This document shows, one piece after another, positions 8,486 through 16,674 of a DNA stretch of 64,000 bases. Both the position numbers and the translations under genes were made by a program. The notes under the pieces are model-generated. The model was not told where the DNA came from, did not search any database, and worked only from the letters and a program-made list of their open reading frames with translations. This DNA is from Amycolatopsis eburnea. Lineage in GTDB: Bacteria > Actinomycetota > Actinomycetes > Mycobacteriales > Pseudonocardiaceae. The stretch lies in NCBI RefSeq assembly GCF_003937945.1, contig NZ_RSEC01000014.1, positions 42,526-106,525 on the forward strand, read 5' to 3'. Numbering within the stretch: the first letter of the stretch is position 1; every line of letters begins with the position of its first letter.

Positions 8486-9384
8486 TGGCCCGGCGCCCGG
8501 ACGACCCGACGCCGGGGTACGAGGACAACGCGGCGCTCCGCGGGTTCGGCGGTTACGAACCCGCGGACGCGCCGGACCTCCCGCGTGCGCGGCCGAAGCG
8601 GATCCGCGCCGCCGCGAAGCCGCTCAAGTGGCGGCGCGCGCCGTGGTTCGGCCTGGTCTTCATCGCGCTGGTCGCCGGGGTGCTGAACGCGCTAGGGGTC
8701 GGCAAGCCGCGGGACGCGTCCTCGGCGCCGACGCCGCGGTCGCCGGTGGTGGTGACGCCGTCGCCGCGGGCCGCGGTCCCGGCGGTGGTCGCGGGGTGGC
8801 AGTCCGTCGCGGGCCGCGATGGCTCGTACGCCTACGACGTCCCGCCGAACTGGGTGCCCCAGCCCGGCACGCTGCACGGCTGGGACAAGACCGGCGCGGT
8901 CCCGGGCATCCGCCTGATCACGAGCGCGTTCCTGGGTGAGGACTTCTGCGGCGACAGCAACCTCGGCGGTGCGGGCGTCACGACCGAACCGCTGGCCGAT
9001 CTCGACGCGGCGGCGCGCAAGGCGGTGACCGACCTCGGCGTGAGCGCGTTCAGCCCGGACAACGGCCCGCTCGCCGCGGTGACCGCCGATGCCGGTACCG
9101 ACGCGCAGCTCACGAAGGCCGACGGGACGAAAGCGCCGTCGCGGATCGTGGTCGCGGAAGTCGTCCCCGCGGAAACGGGGGAGTGCGCGGCCAAGCGCGC
9201 GCTGGTGGCGGCGATGGCGTTCGGCGGCGACGCCGGGACGGCCGGGGTCGTGGTGGCGTACGCGGACCGCGACCGGGGCGGTCCCTCGGTGCGCGACGAC
9301 CTGGTGGGGATCGTTCGCAGCTACCGGTTCGTCCCGGCGGCCGACCGCGGCACGACCACGCCGCCGCCGACCACCTACCGCTAG
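8485..9384 (+). CDS. Single-pass membrane protein, unknown function
   Basis: The 299-residue protein has a basic, Pro-rich cytoplasmic N-terminus of about 55 residues, one transmembrane segment (WFGLVFIALVAGVLNALGVG), a Ser/Pro/Thr-rich linker, and an extracytoplasmic domain of about 200 residues starting near GWQSVAGRDGSYAYDVPPNW. Two cysteines (EDFCGDS and TGECAAK) could form a disulfide. I do not recognise a named family beyond this type of actinobacterial cell-surface protein. Its ATG overlaps the proS stop by 1 nt, but this does not show a role in translation. Confidence 0.8.
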   Translation: MARRPDDPTPGYEDNAALRGFGGYEPADAPDLPRARPKRIRAAAKPLKWRRAPWFGLVFIALVAGVLNALGVGKPRDASSAPTPRSPVVVTPSPRAAVPAVVAGWQSVAGRDGSYAYDVPPNWVPQPGTLHGWDKTGAVPGIRLITSAFLGEDFCGDSNLGGAGVTTEPLADLDAAARKAVTDLGVSAFSPDNGPLAAVTADAGTDAQLTKADGTKAPSRIVVAEVVPAETGECAAKRALVAAMAFGGDAGTAGVVVAYADRDRGGPSVRDDLVGIVRSYRFVPAADRGTTTPPPTTYR

Positions 9385-9447
9385 CCGCACACCGGGATCT
9401 CGTCGAATCACCTACCGCCGGGCGCCGGAATTCGGCAGGCTGCCCGC

Positions 9448-10134
9448 ATGAGCGGGGATGCGGACAGACGGCTCGCGCGGATCAGGATCGGCGCGTTCGC
9501 GGTGCTGGGGGTCGCCGGGGTGCTGCTTCTCTTCGGGCCACTGCTGGCGAAGGTGGCGAGCTGGCTCGTGCGGCCGCGGGACGCGGACTGGTGGGGCGCT
9601 TCCGGGCAGTGGGTCGGGGGCATCGGCACGATCGCCGCCGTCGTCGTGGCGTTGTGGATCGCCATCCGTGACGGGCGGATCGCGCGCGAGGACCGGCGGG
9701 AACGGGATCTGCGCGAGCGGCAGGAGCAAGCCGCGAAGGTCACCGCGTGGATCGAGCGCGCCGAGGCCGGCTCGGACGCCGCCGGGTACATGGTCGTCTC
9801 GAACGCGAACGCCGAGGCGGTCAACCACGTCGTCGTCTCGTTCGACCTGGTGCGGCAGCTGCCGATGACCGGATCCACGCTGCACCGCGGGCCGGTGATC
9901 GAAGACGACGAGTACCTCTACGCCATCCTGCCGCCCGGGAAGTGGCGGATGCCGATCCGCGAAGAGTGGCAGCGCCCGGACCTGACGCCGGGGGTGATGC
10001 TCGCCTTCACCGATTCGCGGAACGGCCACTGGCTCCGGCTGACCGACGGCAGGCTGATCGAAAAGGACCAGAACGTCGTCAGCCGCCGAAAGATCCGCTT
10101 CCCCCAGCGGATCAGCGTGCCCGAGAGCTACTGA
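9448..10134 (+). CDS. Two-pass membrane protein, unknown function
   Basis: The 228-residue protein has two hydrophobic helices (RIGAFAVLGVAGVLLLFGPL and GGIGTIAAVVVALWIAIRDG), then a charged coiled-coil-like stretch rich in Arg/Glu (DGRIAREDRRERDLRERQEQ), then a soluble domain of about 130 residues with no motif I recognise. CAGGCT ends 6 nt before the ATG, a leaderless-like arrangement. Its 3' end overlaps the convergent DUF2156 gene by 23 nt. Confidence 0.75.
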   Translation: MSGDADRRLARIRIGAFAVLGVAGVLLLFGPLLAKVASWLVRPRDADWWGASGQWVGGIGTIAAVVVALWIAIRDGRIAREDRRERDLRERQEQAAKVTAWIERAEAGSDAAGYMVVSNANAEAVNHVVVSFDLVRQLPMTGSTLHRGPVIEDDEYLYAILPPGKWRMPIREEWQRPDLTPGVMLAFTDSRNGHWLRLTDGRLIEKDQNVVSRRKIRFPQRISVPESY

Positions 10135-12235
10135 CCAGCTTCGCCAGTTCCCGCAACCGGACGTCCGGCAGGTACGCCCGGCTCAGCGCCAGCCCGATTC
10201 GAGGCAGATCGGCCTCGTCGCGGAACGCCAGGTACAGCGGGACGTGCCGCGGCTGGAACTTCGCCTTGAACGCGTGCAGCGAACGGAAACCGTAGTACGG
10301 CTCCATCACGCGGCCCAGCGACTCCAGCACCCGGTCGACCGGACGCGCCGGGCCGGAGCCGGTGCGGGCCAGTGGTGCCCCCGACAGCGAGACGAATCGC
10401 GCGCCTTCGTCGCGGAACGCCAGGCAGGCGGACGCGATGAGGAACTCCATCACCGGGCGGAAGCCGTGCGCGCTGCGGCGCATGACGTCGAGCGTCCAGC
10501 CGCCGATCTTGCCCGCTCCGGTGTGGACCGGCAGCCACGACGTCACGCCGTGGACCGTGCCCTCCGCGTCGACCGCGAGGCCGACCCGGGTGGCCGGGTC
10601 CATCGCCTCGTCGAGCCCGCCGAGGGTGAACCCCATCTCCGGCATGCCCTTGTCCGCGATCCACTCCTCCGAGAGGGCCCGGACCTGGGCGAGGATGGGT
10701 TCCGGCTGGTCGGCCAAGCGGACCAGCCGGAAGTCGATCTGCTGCTTGGCGGCCTTGTTCAGCGCGGACCGGACGTCCTGCCACGCCTTGCCGCGGAACT
10801 CGAGGCCGTCGAGGTCCAGCACGTTGTCCTCGGCGACCTGGACGTGCTGCCAGCCCAGCTCGCGCGTCGCCGCGACGGTGGCCTCCGTCGCCGAGAACAC
10901 ACACGGCACCAGGCCGGAGTTCTCGCACATCGTGGTGAATTCGGTGACCGTCGCCGCCGCGGTGCCGTCCGGCGCGATCGGGTCGCCGAGCGCGACCGCG
11001 ACCCCCGCGTGCCGCCGGTAGGCGAGGTAGGACCGGCCGTCTTCGCGGACGAAGTAGGTGTTGCGCGGCCAGGTCGTCATCCACGACAGGGTGCTGCCGC
11101 CGTGGCGCCCCAGGAGCGAGCGGGCCAGCGCCGGCCCCGGGCCCTGCGCGTGGCGCCGCAGCCGACGTCGAGAAGGCACCCGGAACGCGTGGCGCGCGGC
11201 GATCAGGACGCCGAGCTCGGCCGTCCACAAGAGATTGTCGACGAAGAACAGCGGCAGGCCCTCGGTGTCGTAGTCCCCGCCGAAGACGTCGGCCAGCCCG
11301 ACGAGCGTGGCGACGGCGAGCCCTTGCAGCGTAACGAAAGCCGACAACGCGACCGCCCAGCGCCACGCGACGCGCCCGCCGCGGCGCAGCCCGTTGAGCA
11401 TCGGCAGCACGAGCACCACGAGGATCGCCAGCTCCGGCGCCGACAGCGAAACGCCTTCGGCCGAGCCGAACGGGCCGTCGCCGGGCACCAGGAACATCAC
11501 GATCTCGGCGACGGTGAGCAGCAGCAGGCCGGCGACGGTCAGCAGCCGCCACTCGCGCAGGTTCGGGCCGGAAGACCCGTCCGCGCGCCGGCCGCCGACG
11601 AGCCGCTTGCCGAGCGGGATCGCCAGCAGCAGCGCGAAGAAGTGCACGAGGTCGGCCAGCGTGCCGACGTAGACGATCGCGACGCCGGCGTACACGCACA
11701 GCCCGGCCCGAAGCCGCAGCGCCCACGGCGGCCGCAGCGTCGCGCTGGCGACCGCGACCGCGGCGAGCGCGCCGCCGGAGAACCCGACGTCGAGGCTGCC
11801 CGCGACCCGCTCGGCCCACAGCCAGCCGGAGTTGCGGCACAGCGCGAGGAACTGGGTGGCGACGAGGACGGACGCGATCTGCCCGCCGATGGTCACGGCC
11901 ATCGCGCGCCGCGTTCCCAGCTGCCATTCGGCGAAGCCGGCGAAGAGCGCGAAGCTGCCGACCATCGGCAAGTAGTACCAGGGGATGACGGCGAAGAACG
12001 GCCCGGTGAGCATGGTCCACCACCGGCCGGCCTCCAGCGACGGCAGTCCGTAGGCGATGAACGGGTAGGCCGCGCGGTCTTCGGCCGCGTTCCAGAGCGC
12101 GCCGGTCGCGACGGCGAGCACGAGCATCGCCGCCGTGACGGTGCTGGTGAACGGCAATCGCGCTCTGAGCACCGCGACCGTGCCCCGGACGCGTCCCCCT
12201 CCGGCGAGCTTGCCCGCCGCCCCTGTTTGAGTCAT
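10112..12235 (-). CDS. DUF2156 (lysyl-phosphatidylglycerol synthase-like) protein with rhomboid-like membrane domain
   Basis: The 707-residue protein has about 330 hydrophobic residues followed by a soluble DUF2156 domain (about 370-690) as in MprF-type aminoacyl-phosphatidylglycerol synthases: WMTTWPRNTYFVREDGRSYL, FTTMCENSGLVPCVF and LSGAPLAR. The N-terminal half is unusual. It reads like a rhomboid fold: GRWWTMLTGPFF, an EWQLGTRR turn, GFSGG with Ser153, then DLVHFFALLLAIPLG with His198, matching the places of the rhomboid Ser and His. Such proteins modify lipids at the inner membrane. The ATG at 12235 is chosen; CAGACT is 6 nt upstream. A longer in-frame start at 12271 exists. Confidence 0.85.
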   Translation of the reverse strand: MTQTGAAGKLAGGGRVRGTVAVLRARLPFTSTVTAAMLVLAVATGALWNAAEDRAAYPFIAYGLPSLEAGRWWTMLTGPFFAVIPWYYLPMVGSFALFAGFAEWQLGTRRAMAVTIGGQIASVLVATQFLALCRNSGWLWAERVAGSLDVGFSGGALAAVAVASATLRPPWALRLRAGLCVYAGVAIVYVGTLADLVHFFALLLAIPLGKRLVGGRRADGSSGPNLREWRLLTVAGLLLLTVAEIVMFLVPGDGPFGSAEGVSLSAPELAILVVLVLPMLNGLRRGGRVAWRWAVALSAFVTLQGLAVATLVGLADVFGGDYDTEGLPLFFVDNLLWTAELGVLIAARHAFRVPSRRRLRRHAQGPGPALARSLLGRHGGSTLSWMTTWPRNTYFVREDGRSYLAYRRHAGVAVALGDPIAPDGTAAATVTEFTTMCENSGLVPCVFSATEATVAATRELGWQHVQVAEDNVLDLDGLEFRGKAWQDVRSALNKAAKQQIDFRLVRLADQPEPILAQVRALSEEWIADKGMPEMGFTLGGLDEAMDPATRVGLAVDAEGTVHGVTSWLPVHTGAGKIGGWTLDVMRRSAHGFRPVMEFLIASACLAFRDEGARFVSLSGAPLARTGSGPARPVDRVLESLGRVMEPYYGFRSLHAFKAKFQPRHVPLYLAFRDEADLPRIGLALSRAYLPDVRLRELAKLVSSSRAR

Positions 12236-12286
12236 GGGAAGAGTCTGGCGAGCCGCGTCGCCCGGCGGCATCGGGCAAGGGAACGA

Positions 12287-12306
12287 GATTTCCCCTAGGG
12301 GAAATC
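12287..12306. repeat. Perfect 20-bp palindrome upstream of the DUF2156 gene
   Basis: GATTTCCCCTAGGGGAAATC is an exact palindrome. It lies 52 bp upstream of the DUF2156 start and 40 bp beyond the end of the HAD gene. AT-rich ends and central CTAG make it a plausible operator. Outside it GAACGA and GTTC extend the symmetry imperfectly. No regulator gene is adjacent. Confidence 0.6.
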
Positions 12307-12316
12307 GTTCTTTCGG

Positions 12317-12338
12317 CTGAGGGTTCCCCCTTCCTCAG
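12317..12338 (-). terminator. Small hairpin after the HAD gene
   Basis: CTGAGG and CCTCAG form a 6-bp stem around a 10-nt loop just beyond the HAD stop codon on the minus strand. There is no T-run, so it would be a weak or factor-assisted terminator. Confidence 0.3.
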
Positions 12339-12345
12339 GAGGAGA

Positions 12346-13041
12346 TCAGCCGAACACGGCCTCGCGGACGGCGTCGGTGTCGGCCAGGTCCGGCAGGACG
12401 GTGTGCGCGCCCGCCGCGGCCAGTTCCTCGGCGGAGAAGTGGCCGGTCGCGACGGCGACGGAGACCGCGCCGTTGTCCAGCGCGGCCTTGACGTCGTTCG
12501 GGGTGTCGCCGATGACGACGACCTCGCCGGGCTCGAACCCGGTGCCGTGCTTGGCCGTGGCCAGACCCACGGCGTGCGGCACCAGGTCCGGGCGGTGCAC
12601 CGAAAGGGTGCCGTAGCCGCCGATCTCCAGGTCGAGGTGCTCCTCGAGGCCGAACGCGGCGAGCTTGTGCCGGGAGATCTCCGGCAGGTTGCCGGTGACC
12701 AGCGTCTGGACGACGCCGTCGTGCCCGGCGAACGCGGTCAGCGCCTCGGCCGCGCCCGGCAGCACGCGGGCCTCCGCCGGGAAGCGGTGCGCCGCGCGTT
12801 CGGACTCCGCCACCAGGGCCTTGAACAGCGCTTCGATCGTCTCCTGCGCGGCCTCGAAGCCGTTCGCGGTGAGCAGGTCGGTCGTCGTGGCGAGCTCCGT
12901 GCGGCCCCCGAACACCGGGTTGACGCGCAGGGTGGCCCCGGTCGCGGCGGTGAACGCCGTCGCGTACCAGGCCGAGCCCAGTTCGGTGAAGTCCACGAGG
13001 GTGTGGTCGATGTCCCAGAGCACCAGCCGCTTCTTCGTCAC
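12346..13041 (-). CDS. HAD-superfamily hydrolase (phosphatase-like)
   Basis: The 231-residue protein has all HAD motifs: DIDHTLV near the N-terminus (motif I, nucleophile Asp with the acid/base Asp), VTGN (motif II), and VVIGDTPNDVKAA (motif IV), with an alpha-helical cap between. It resembles phosphoglycolate phosphatase-type enzymes, but the substrate is open. The GTG at 13041 is preferred: the motif I segment begins 9 residues later and TAACCT lies 7 nt before the GTG. The frame is open further upstream but that part enters the next promoter. Confidence 0.85.
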   Translation of the reverse strand: MTKKRLVLWDIDHTLVDFTELGSAWYATAFTAATGATLRVNPVFGGRTELATTTDLLTANGFEAAQETIEALFKALVAESERAAHRFPAEARVLPGAAEALTAFAGHDGVVQTLVTGNLPEISRHKLAAFGLEEHLDLEIGGYGTLSVHRPDLVPHAVGLATAKHGTGFEPGEVVVIGDTPNDVKAALDNGAVSVAVATGHFSAEELAAAGAHTVLPDLADTDAVREAVFG

Positions 13042-13067
13042 GAGATCGAGGTTACCGGCGGCACTAT

Positions 13068-13117
13068 TCAACGCGTGTTGACTTCCAGGGTGGCGAGGCC
13101 TTAGCGTTGAATTCAAC
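13068..13117. promoter_or_regulatory. Divergent promoter with two TCAAC/GTTGA dyads
   Basis: TCAAC-n4-GTTGA (13068-13081) and the perfect palindrome GTTGAATTCAAC (13106-13117) share the same half-site. Between them lies a good promoter for the plus-strand gene: TTGACT at 13078-13083 and TAGCGT at 13102-13107, 18 nt apart. Both dyads overlap these boxes, so a dimeric repressor could block it. The regulator is unknown. Confidence 0.5.
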
Positions 13118-13142
13118 AAGCGAAGAATATTTGGAGGTAGTC

Positions 13143-14135
13143 ATGACCGGTCCTGTCCGGCGCCCCGCCGGGGCGCTCGCCCTGGTCGCCGCCGTGGCCG
13201 GCGCGCTGGTGGCCGTGGTGCTCGGGTTCCTCACCTTCGGTGCGCAGGCCACCGTCGCGCCGGACGGCGTCCCGGTCGCCGTCGCCGGGCCGCCCGAGAT
13301 CGCCCAGCGCATCGCCGCGCACGGCGGGGGCCAGCTCGCCTGGACCGTCGCGACGCCGGCTGAAGCGCGGCAGCTCCTGGCGGACAAGAAGGTCTACGGC
13401 GTGCTCGAACTCGGTCCGGTCGCGACGGTCGTGACGTCCGGCGCGGTCAACCCGGCCGGCACGCAGGTCGCGCAGCAGGCGCTCACCGGCGCCGCGACCG
13501 CGCTGGCCGGCCCGCCGAAGCAGGAGGTGCTGCACCCGGTGAGCCTCGCCGGCCGGACCGCGCCGCTGGCCGCGTCCGCGCTGGCCTGGATCGGCGCGCT
13601 GGTGGCCGGCCTCGGCCTGACCCAGCTGGCGAAGCGGACGGGTCGCCGGACCGGCGCGGGAGCGCGGTTCACGCAGGTCGTGGGCGTCGGTGTGCTGCTC
13701 ACGGCGGTCGTCGCGGGGTTCTTCGCGCTGTGGGATTCGGCGCTGCCGCTCGACGCCGGCGTACTCGGCTTCGTCTTCCTCGCGGCGACGGCGTTCGCGG
13801 CGGTGCAAGCCGGGCTGCTCCGCCTGCTCGGCCTGCGCGCGATGGCCGTGCTGGGGCCGCTGTACCTGGTCGCGCCCGCGGTCGCCGGCCAGGTGCCGGA
13901 GCTGCTGAACCCGGCCTACCGCGCGCTGCTGTGGTCGTGGACGCCGTTCCGCTTCTCGACCGAAGGCCTGCGCAGCCTGCTGCAGGGCGTGCCGGACGCG
14001 CCCGACGTCACGACCGGGCTGTGGGTGCTGGGCGCGCTGCTGGCCGCGGGCCTGGTGGTGACGCTGTGGCCGTCAGCCCGCGAGCAGGCTGAACCGCACC
14101 TTGCGGACCGGGTTGTCGAGGTTGGTGTCCACTAG
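13143..14135 (+). CDS. Multi-pass membrane protein, YhgE/Pip or ABC-2 permease-like
   Basis: The 330-residue protein has one N-terminal helix (residues about 8-32), an extracytoplasmic domain of about 110 residues, then five or six helices from about residue 135. This layout matches YhgE/Pip-like and ABC-2-type export permeases. No ATPase gene is adjacent, so partner and cargo are unknown. The ATG at 13143 is chosen for the TTGGAGG ribosome-binding site 5 nt upstream. The gene overlaps the convergent YjbQ gene by 63 nt, which is long for this window. Confidence 0.75.
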   Translation: MTGPVRRPAGALALVAAVAGALVAVVLGFLTFGAQATVAPDGVPVAVAGPPEIAQRIAAHGGGQLAWTVATPAEARQLLADKKVYGVLELGPVATVVTSGAVNPAGTQVAQQALTGAATALAGPPKQEVLHPVSLAGRTAPLAASALAWIGALVAGLGLTQLAKRTGRRTGAGARFTQVVGVGVLLTAVVAGFFALWDSALPLDAGVLGFVFLAATAFAAVQAGLLRLLGLRAMAVLGPLYLVAPAVAGQVPELLNPAYRALLWSWTPFRFSTEGLRSLLQGVPDAPDVTTGLWVLGALLAAGLVVTLWPSAREQAEPHLADRVVEVGVH

Positions 14136-14483
14136 GCAGATCGACTGCCAGGTGCCCAGCGCGAGCACGCCGCCGAGCACCGGGATCGTCGCGTACGGCG
14201 GCACCAGTGCCGGGAGCACGTGGTCACGGCCGTGACCCGGGCTCCCGTGCCGGTGCCGCCAGCGGCCGTCGCGGGGGAGGAGCTCGTCGAGCGCGGTCAG
14301 CAGGTCTTCGTCGCTGCCGGCGCCGGTCTCCAGGATCGCCAGCCCGGCGGTGGCGTGCGGCACCCAGACGTGCAGCAGCCCGTCGGCCGCGTCGGCGTCG
14401 CGCAGGAAGGCTTCGGCTTCGCGGGTGAGGTCGTGGACGACGGCTTCGGAGCCGGTGCGGACCTCGATCTCGGTGGAGTACAT
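14073..14483 (-). CDS. YjbQ family protein (UPF0047)
   Basis: The 136-residue product has the conserved YjbQ features: HVWVPHATAGLAILETG near residue 40, HRHGSPGHGRDHVLPAL and LGTWQSICLVDTNL near the C-terminus. Members have been linked to thiamine phosphate synthase activity in vitro; the true role is unsettled. TACGCT is 6 nt before the ATG. The last 63 nt overlap the convergent permease gene. The response regulator gene ends 17 nt upstream on the same strand. Confidence 0.88.
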   Translation of the reverse strand: MYSTEIEVRTGSEAVVHDLTREAEAFLRDADAADGLLHVWVPHATAGLAILETGAGSDEDLLTALDELLPRDGRWRHRHGSPGHGRDHVLPALVPPYATIPVLGGVLALGTWQSICLVDTNLDNPVRKVRFSLLAG

Positions 14484-14499
14484 GGCTCCAGCGTAAGGC

Positions 14500-15144
14500 T
14501 CAGGAGTCGAGGTAGCGCAGCACCGCGAGCACCCGGCGATTGTCCCCTTCGGACGGTGGCAGGCCGAGCTTGCCGAAGATCGACGTCACGTACTTCTCCA
14601 CCGAACCGGCCGAGAGGAACAGCTTCGCCGCGATCGCGGAGTTCGACCGGCCTTCGGCCATCAGGCCCAGCACTTCGCGTTCACGCGGGGTGAGGCCGCC
14701 GAGCGCGTCGGTCTGGCGTGTGGCGGAAAACAGCTGGCTGACGACCTCGGGGTCGAGCACCGTTTCGCCGTCCGCGACCCGGCGCAGCGCGTCCAGGAAG
14801 TCCGACACCTCCGCGACCCGGTCCTTGAGCAGGTAGCCGACGCCGCCGGCGCGGTCGGCCAGCAGCTGCGCCGCGTACTTCGTCTCGACGTACTGGGAGA
14901 ACAGCAGGATCGCGCAGCCCGGCAGCTCGCCGCGCAGGGCGATCGCGGCCCGCAGGCCTTCGTCGGTGTGCGTCGGCGGCATCCGGATGTCCACAATGGA
15001 CACATCGGGCGTGTGGCTCTCGACGGCGGTCCGCAGCGCGTCGGCGTCCTTCACCGCGGCGACGACCTCGTGACCCCGGAAGGTCAGCAGCTCGACGAGG
15101 CCTTGGCGCAGGATGGTGGAGTCCTCCGCGATGACGATCCGCAT
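14500..15144 (-). CDS. Two-component response regulator, NarL/LuxR type
   Basis: The 214-residue protein has a receiver domain (acidic pocket IAEDS, phospho-acceptor Asp in VSIVDIRMPP, Lys in YLLKDRV) and a C-terminal LuxR-type helix-turn-helix (GGLTPREREVLGLMAEGRSN). It partners the histidine kinase just upstream. TAGGGT lies 6 nt before the ATG and uses the kinase stop codon region, so the gene may be both coupled and separately transcribed. The signal and targets are unknown. Confidence 0.93.
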   Translation of the reverse strand: MRIVIAEDSTILRQGLVELLTFRGHEVVAAVKDADALRTAVESHTPDVSIVDIRMPPTHTDEGLRAAIALRGELPGCAILLFSQYVETKYAAQLLADRAGGVGYLLKDRVAEVSDFLDALRRVADGETVLDPEVVSQLFSATRQTDALGGLTPREREVLGLMAEGRSNSAIAAKLFLSAGSVEKYVTSIFGKLGLPPSEGDNRRVLAVLRYLDS

Positions 15145-15153
15145 GCCGCGACC

Positions 15154-16458
15154 CTAGCGGGGCAGCGGCACCCGTGCGATCACTTCGGTCGGGCCACCCG
15201 CCGGGCTCGTGACGGAAAGCTCACCGTCGACCGTCCGCAGCCGTTCGGCGACGCCGGCCAGGCCGCCACCGGGCACGATCCGGGCGCCGCCACCCCCGTC
15301 GTCGCGCACGCGCAGCCAGAGGACGTCGCGGTCCTCCGTGACTTCGACGGACGTCGTCCCGCCGTGCTTCGCGGCGTTGGTGAGCAGCTCGGCGGCGCTG
15401 AAGTAGACGATCGTCTCCAGCGACGGCGGCGGCCGGCGCGGCAGGTGCGCGGTGACGCGCGCGTCGATCCCGGACGTCGCGACCAGGGTGGCGAGCGCGA
15501 CGTCGAGACCCGCGTCCAGCGCGGCGGGGTGGATGCCGCGGGCGAGGTCGCGCAGCTCGGTCAACGCCTGCTTCGCGTTGGTGTGCGCGGCCGTGACCAG
15601 CTCTTTGACCTGCGGGAGGTCGACGCCTTCGAGTTCCTCCTTGGCCAGGCCGAGCTTCATCGACAACGCGACGAGCTGGGCTTGGGCACCGTCGTGGAGG
15701 TCGCGTTCGATGCGCCGCAGCCGCAGGGCGGCGTCCTCGACGGCGGTCGCGCGGCTCGCTTCGAGGTCGCGGACCCGTTCGGACAGCACGCGTTCGCCGA
15801 GGAGGCCGACGACCATCAGCCGGTCGAGCGCGGTGAAGGCGTGCGTCACCCACGGCAGCACCACGAGCACCAGCAGCCCCGACGCCGACCAGGCGAGCGC
15901 GCCCGGCCAGTGGTCGGCGCGGATGTCGAAGACCGGCAGCACCCGTTCGCCGAGCGGGAACCAGAGGAAGGCGAACGTCGTCGCGGCCACGCCGTAGACC
16001 GACGCGGCGACGACGGCGAACAGGCCCGCGATGGTCAGCGGCAGGCGCAGCAGCAGGTAGCCGGCCGTGCGCCAGCCCGCCGGGTCGCCGACGCGGGCCT
16101 TCACCCAGCTCCAGAGCCCGGGCTTCAGCTCGGGACGGCGCGGGGCGGGGACGCTCACCCCGAGGAGCGCTTTCGCGAGGCCGCGGTGGGCGGCGCCGAG
16201 GCCGCGGGCGTAGAGCAGCGCGCCGGCGAGGACGAGGAAGCCGAGCAGGACCGGCGTCAGCCAGAGGCCGGCGAAGACGACGACGAGGAAGGTGAAGAGG
16301 GAGAACAGGCTGAGCGGGCCGGCGAGCCACAGCCAGGCGTACTCGGCCCAGAAGTCCCGCGCCGGGACGGGGCCGAACACCCGGCGGAGGGGGTGGGGGC
16401 GAGGTGGGTCGAGGCTGGTCACGGGTTCAGTTTCGCCTGGGCGGGCGGTGGTGCCCAT
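15154..16458 (-). CDS. Sensor histidine kinase, NarL-partner type
   Basis: The 434-residue protein has about five membrane segments in the first 240 residues, a HisKA_3 dimerisation motif RRIERDLHDGAQAQLVALS with the phospho-acceptor His, and a HATPase domain (ELLTNAAKHG, VRDDGGGGA, GGGLAGVAERL). This is the DesK/LiaS-like layout that senses membrane or envelope state. The ATG at 16458 has a GGGGGA ribosome-binding site; a GTG at 16422 is an alternative. It forms an operon with the response regulator 9 nt downstream. Confidence 0.9.
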   Translation of the reverse strand: MGTTARPGETEPVTSLDPPRPHPLRRVFGPVPARDFWAEYAWLWLAGPLSLFSLFTFLVVVFAGLWLTPVLLGFLVLAGALLYARGLGAAHRGLAKALLGVSVPAPRRPELKPGLWSWVKARVGDPAGWRTAGYLLLRLPLTIAGLFAVVAASVYGVAATTFAFLWFPLGERVLPVFDIRADHWPGALAWSASGLLVLVVLPWVTHAFTALDRLMVVGLLGERVLSERVRDLEASRATAVEDAALRLRRIERDLHDGAQAQLVALSMKLGLAKEELEGVDLPQVKELVTAAHTNAKQALTELRDLARGIHPAALDAGLDVALATLVATSGIDARVTAHLPRRPPPSLETIVYFSAAELLTNAAKHGGTTSVEVTEDRDVLWLRVRDDGGGGARIVPGGGLAGVAERLRTVDGELSVTSPAGGPTEVIARVPLPR

Positions 16459-16526
16459 CCGGTTTTCCCCCGGGGCGGGCTCGGGGTGGCCCGGGCTCGG
16501 GGCGCCGGTTCGGACGTCGCCCGCAC

Positions 16527-16559
16527 GTCATGAACGGGTCGTTCACCTCGGCAGACGAC
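16527..16559. repeat. Intergenic repeat, TGAACG-n3-CGTTCA type, copy 1
   Basis: A 33-bp stretch with the core TGAACGGGTCGTTCA (TGAACG, 3 nt, CGTTCA) is almost the same as 63880-63912, with only 3 differences. Both copies are intergenic. I see no coding or promoter role. It lies in a 274-bp gap between the kinase start and the small protein end. Confidence 0.7.
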
Positions 16560-16674
16560 AGGGCCCCGGCAAGGTCGCGCCGGGTGGGCTTGCGGCGTCT
16601 CCAAGGCGGCCCGCGGGGGCGCCCCCCGTCTTCCACGCTACCGGTGACCACCGACAATCCCGGGCCGCGAAAGC

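Noticed and set aside
10244..12298. Plus-strand open frame of 684 codons
   Set aside because: It is antisense to the DUF2156 gene, rich in Arg/Gln/His, with no motif.
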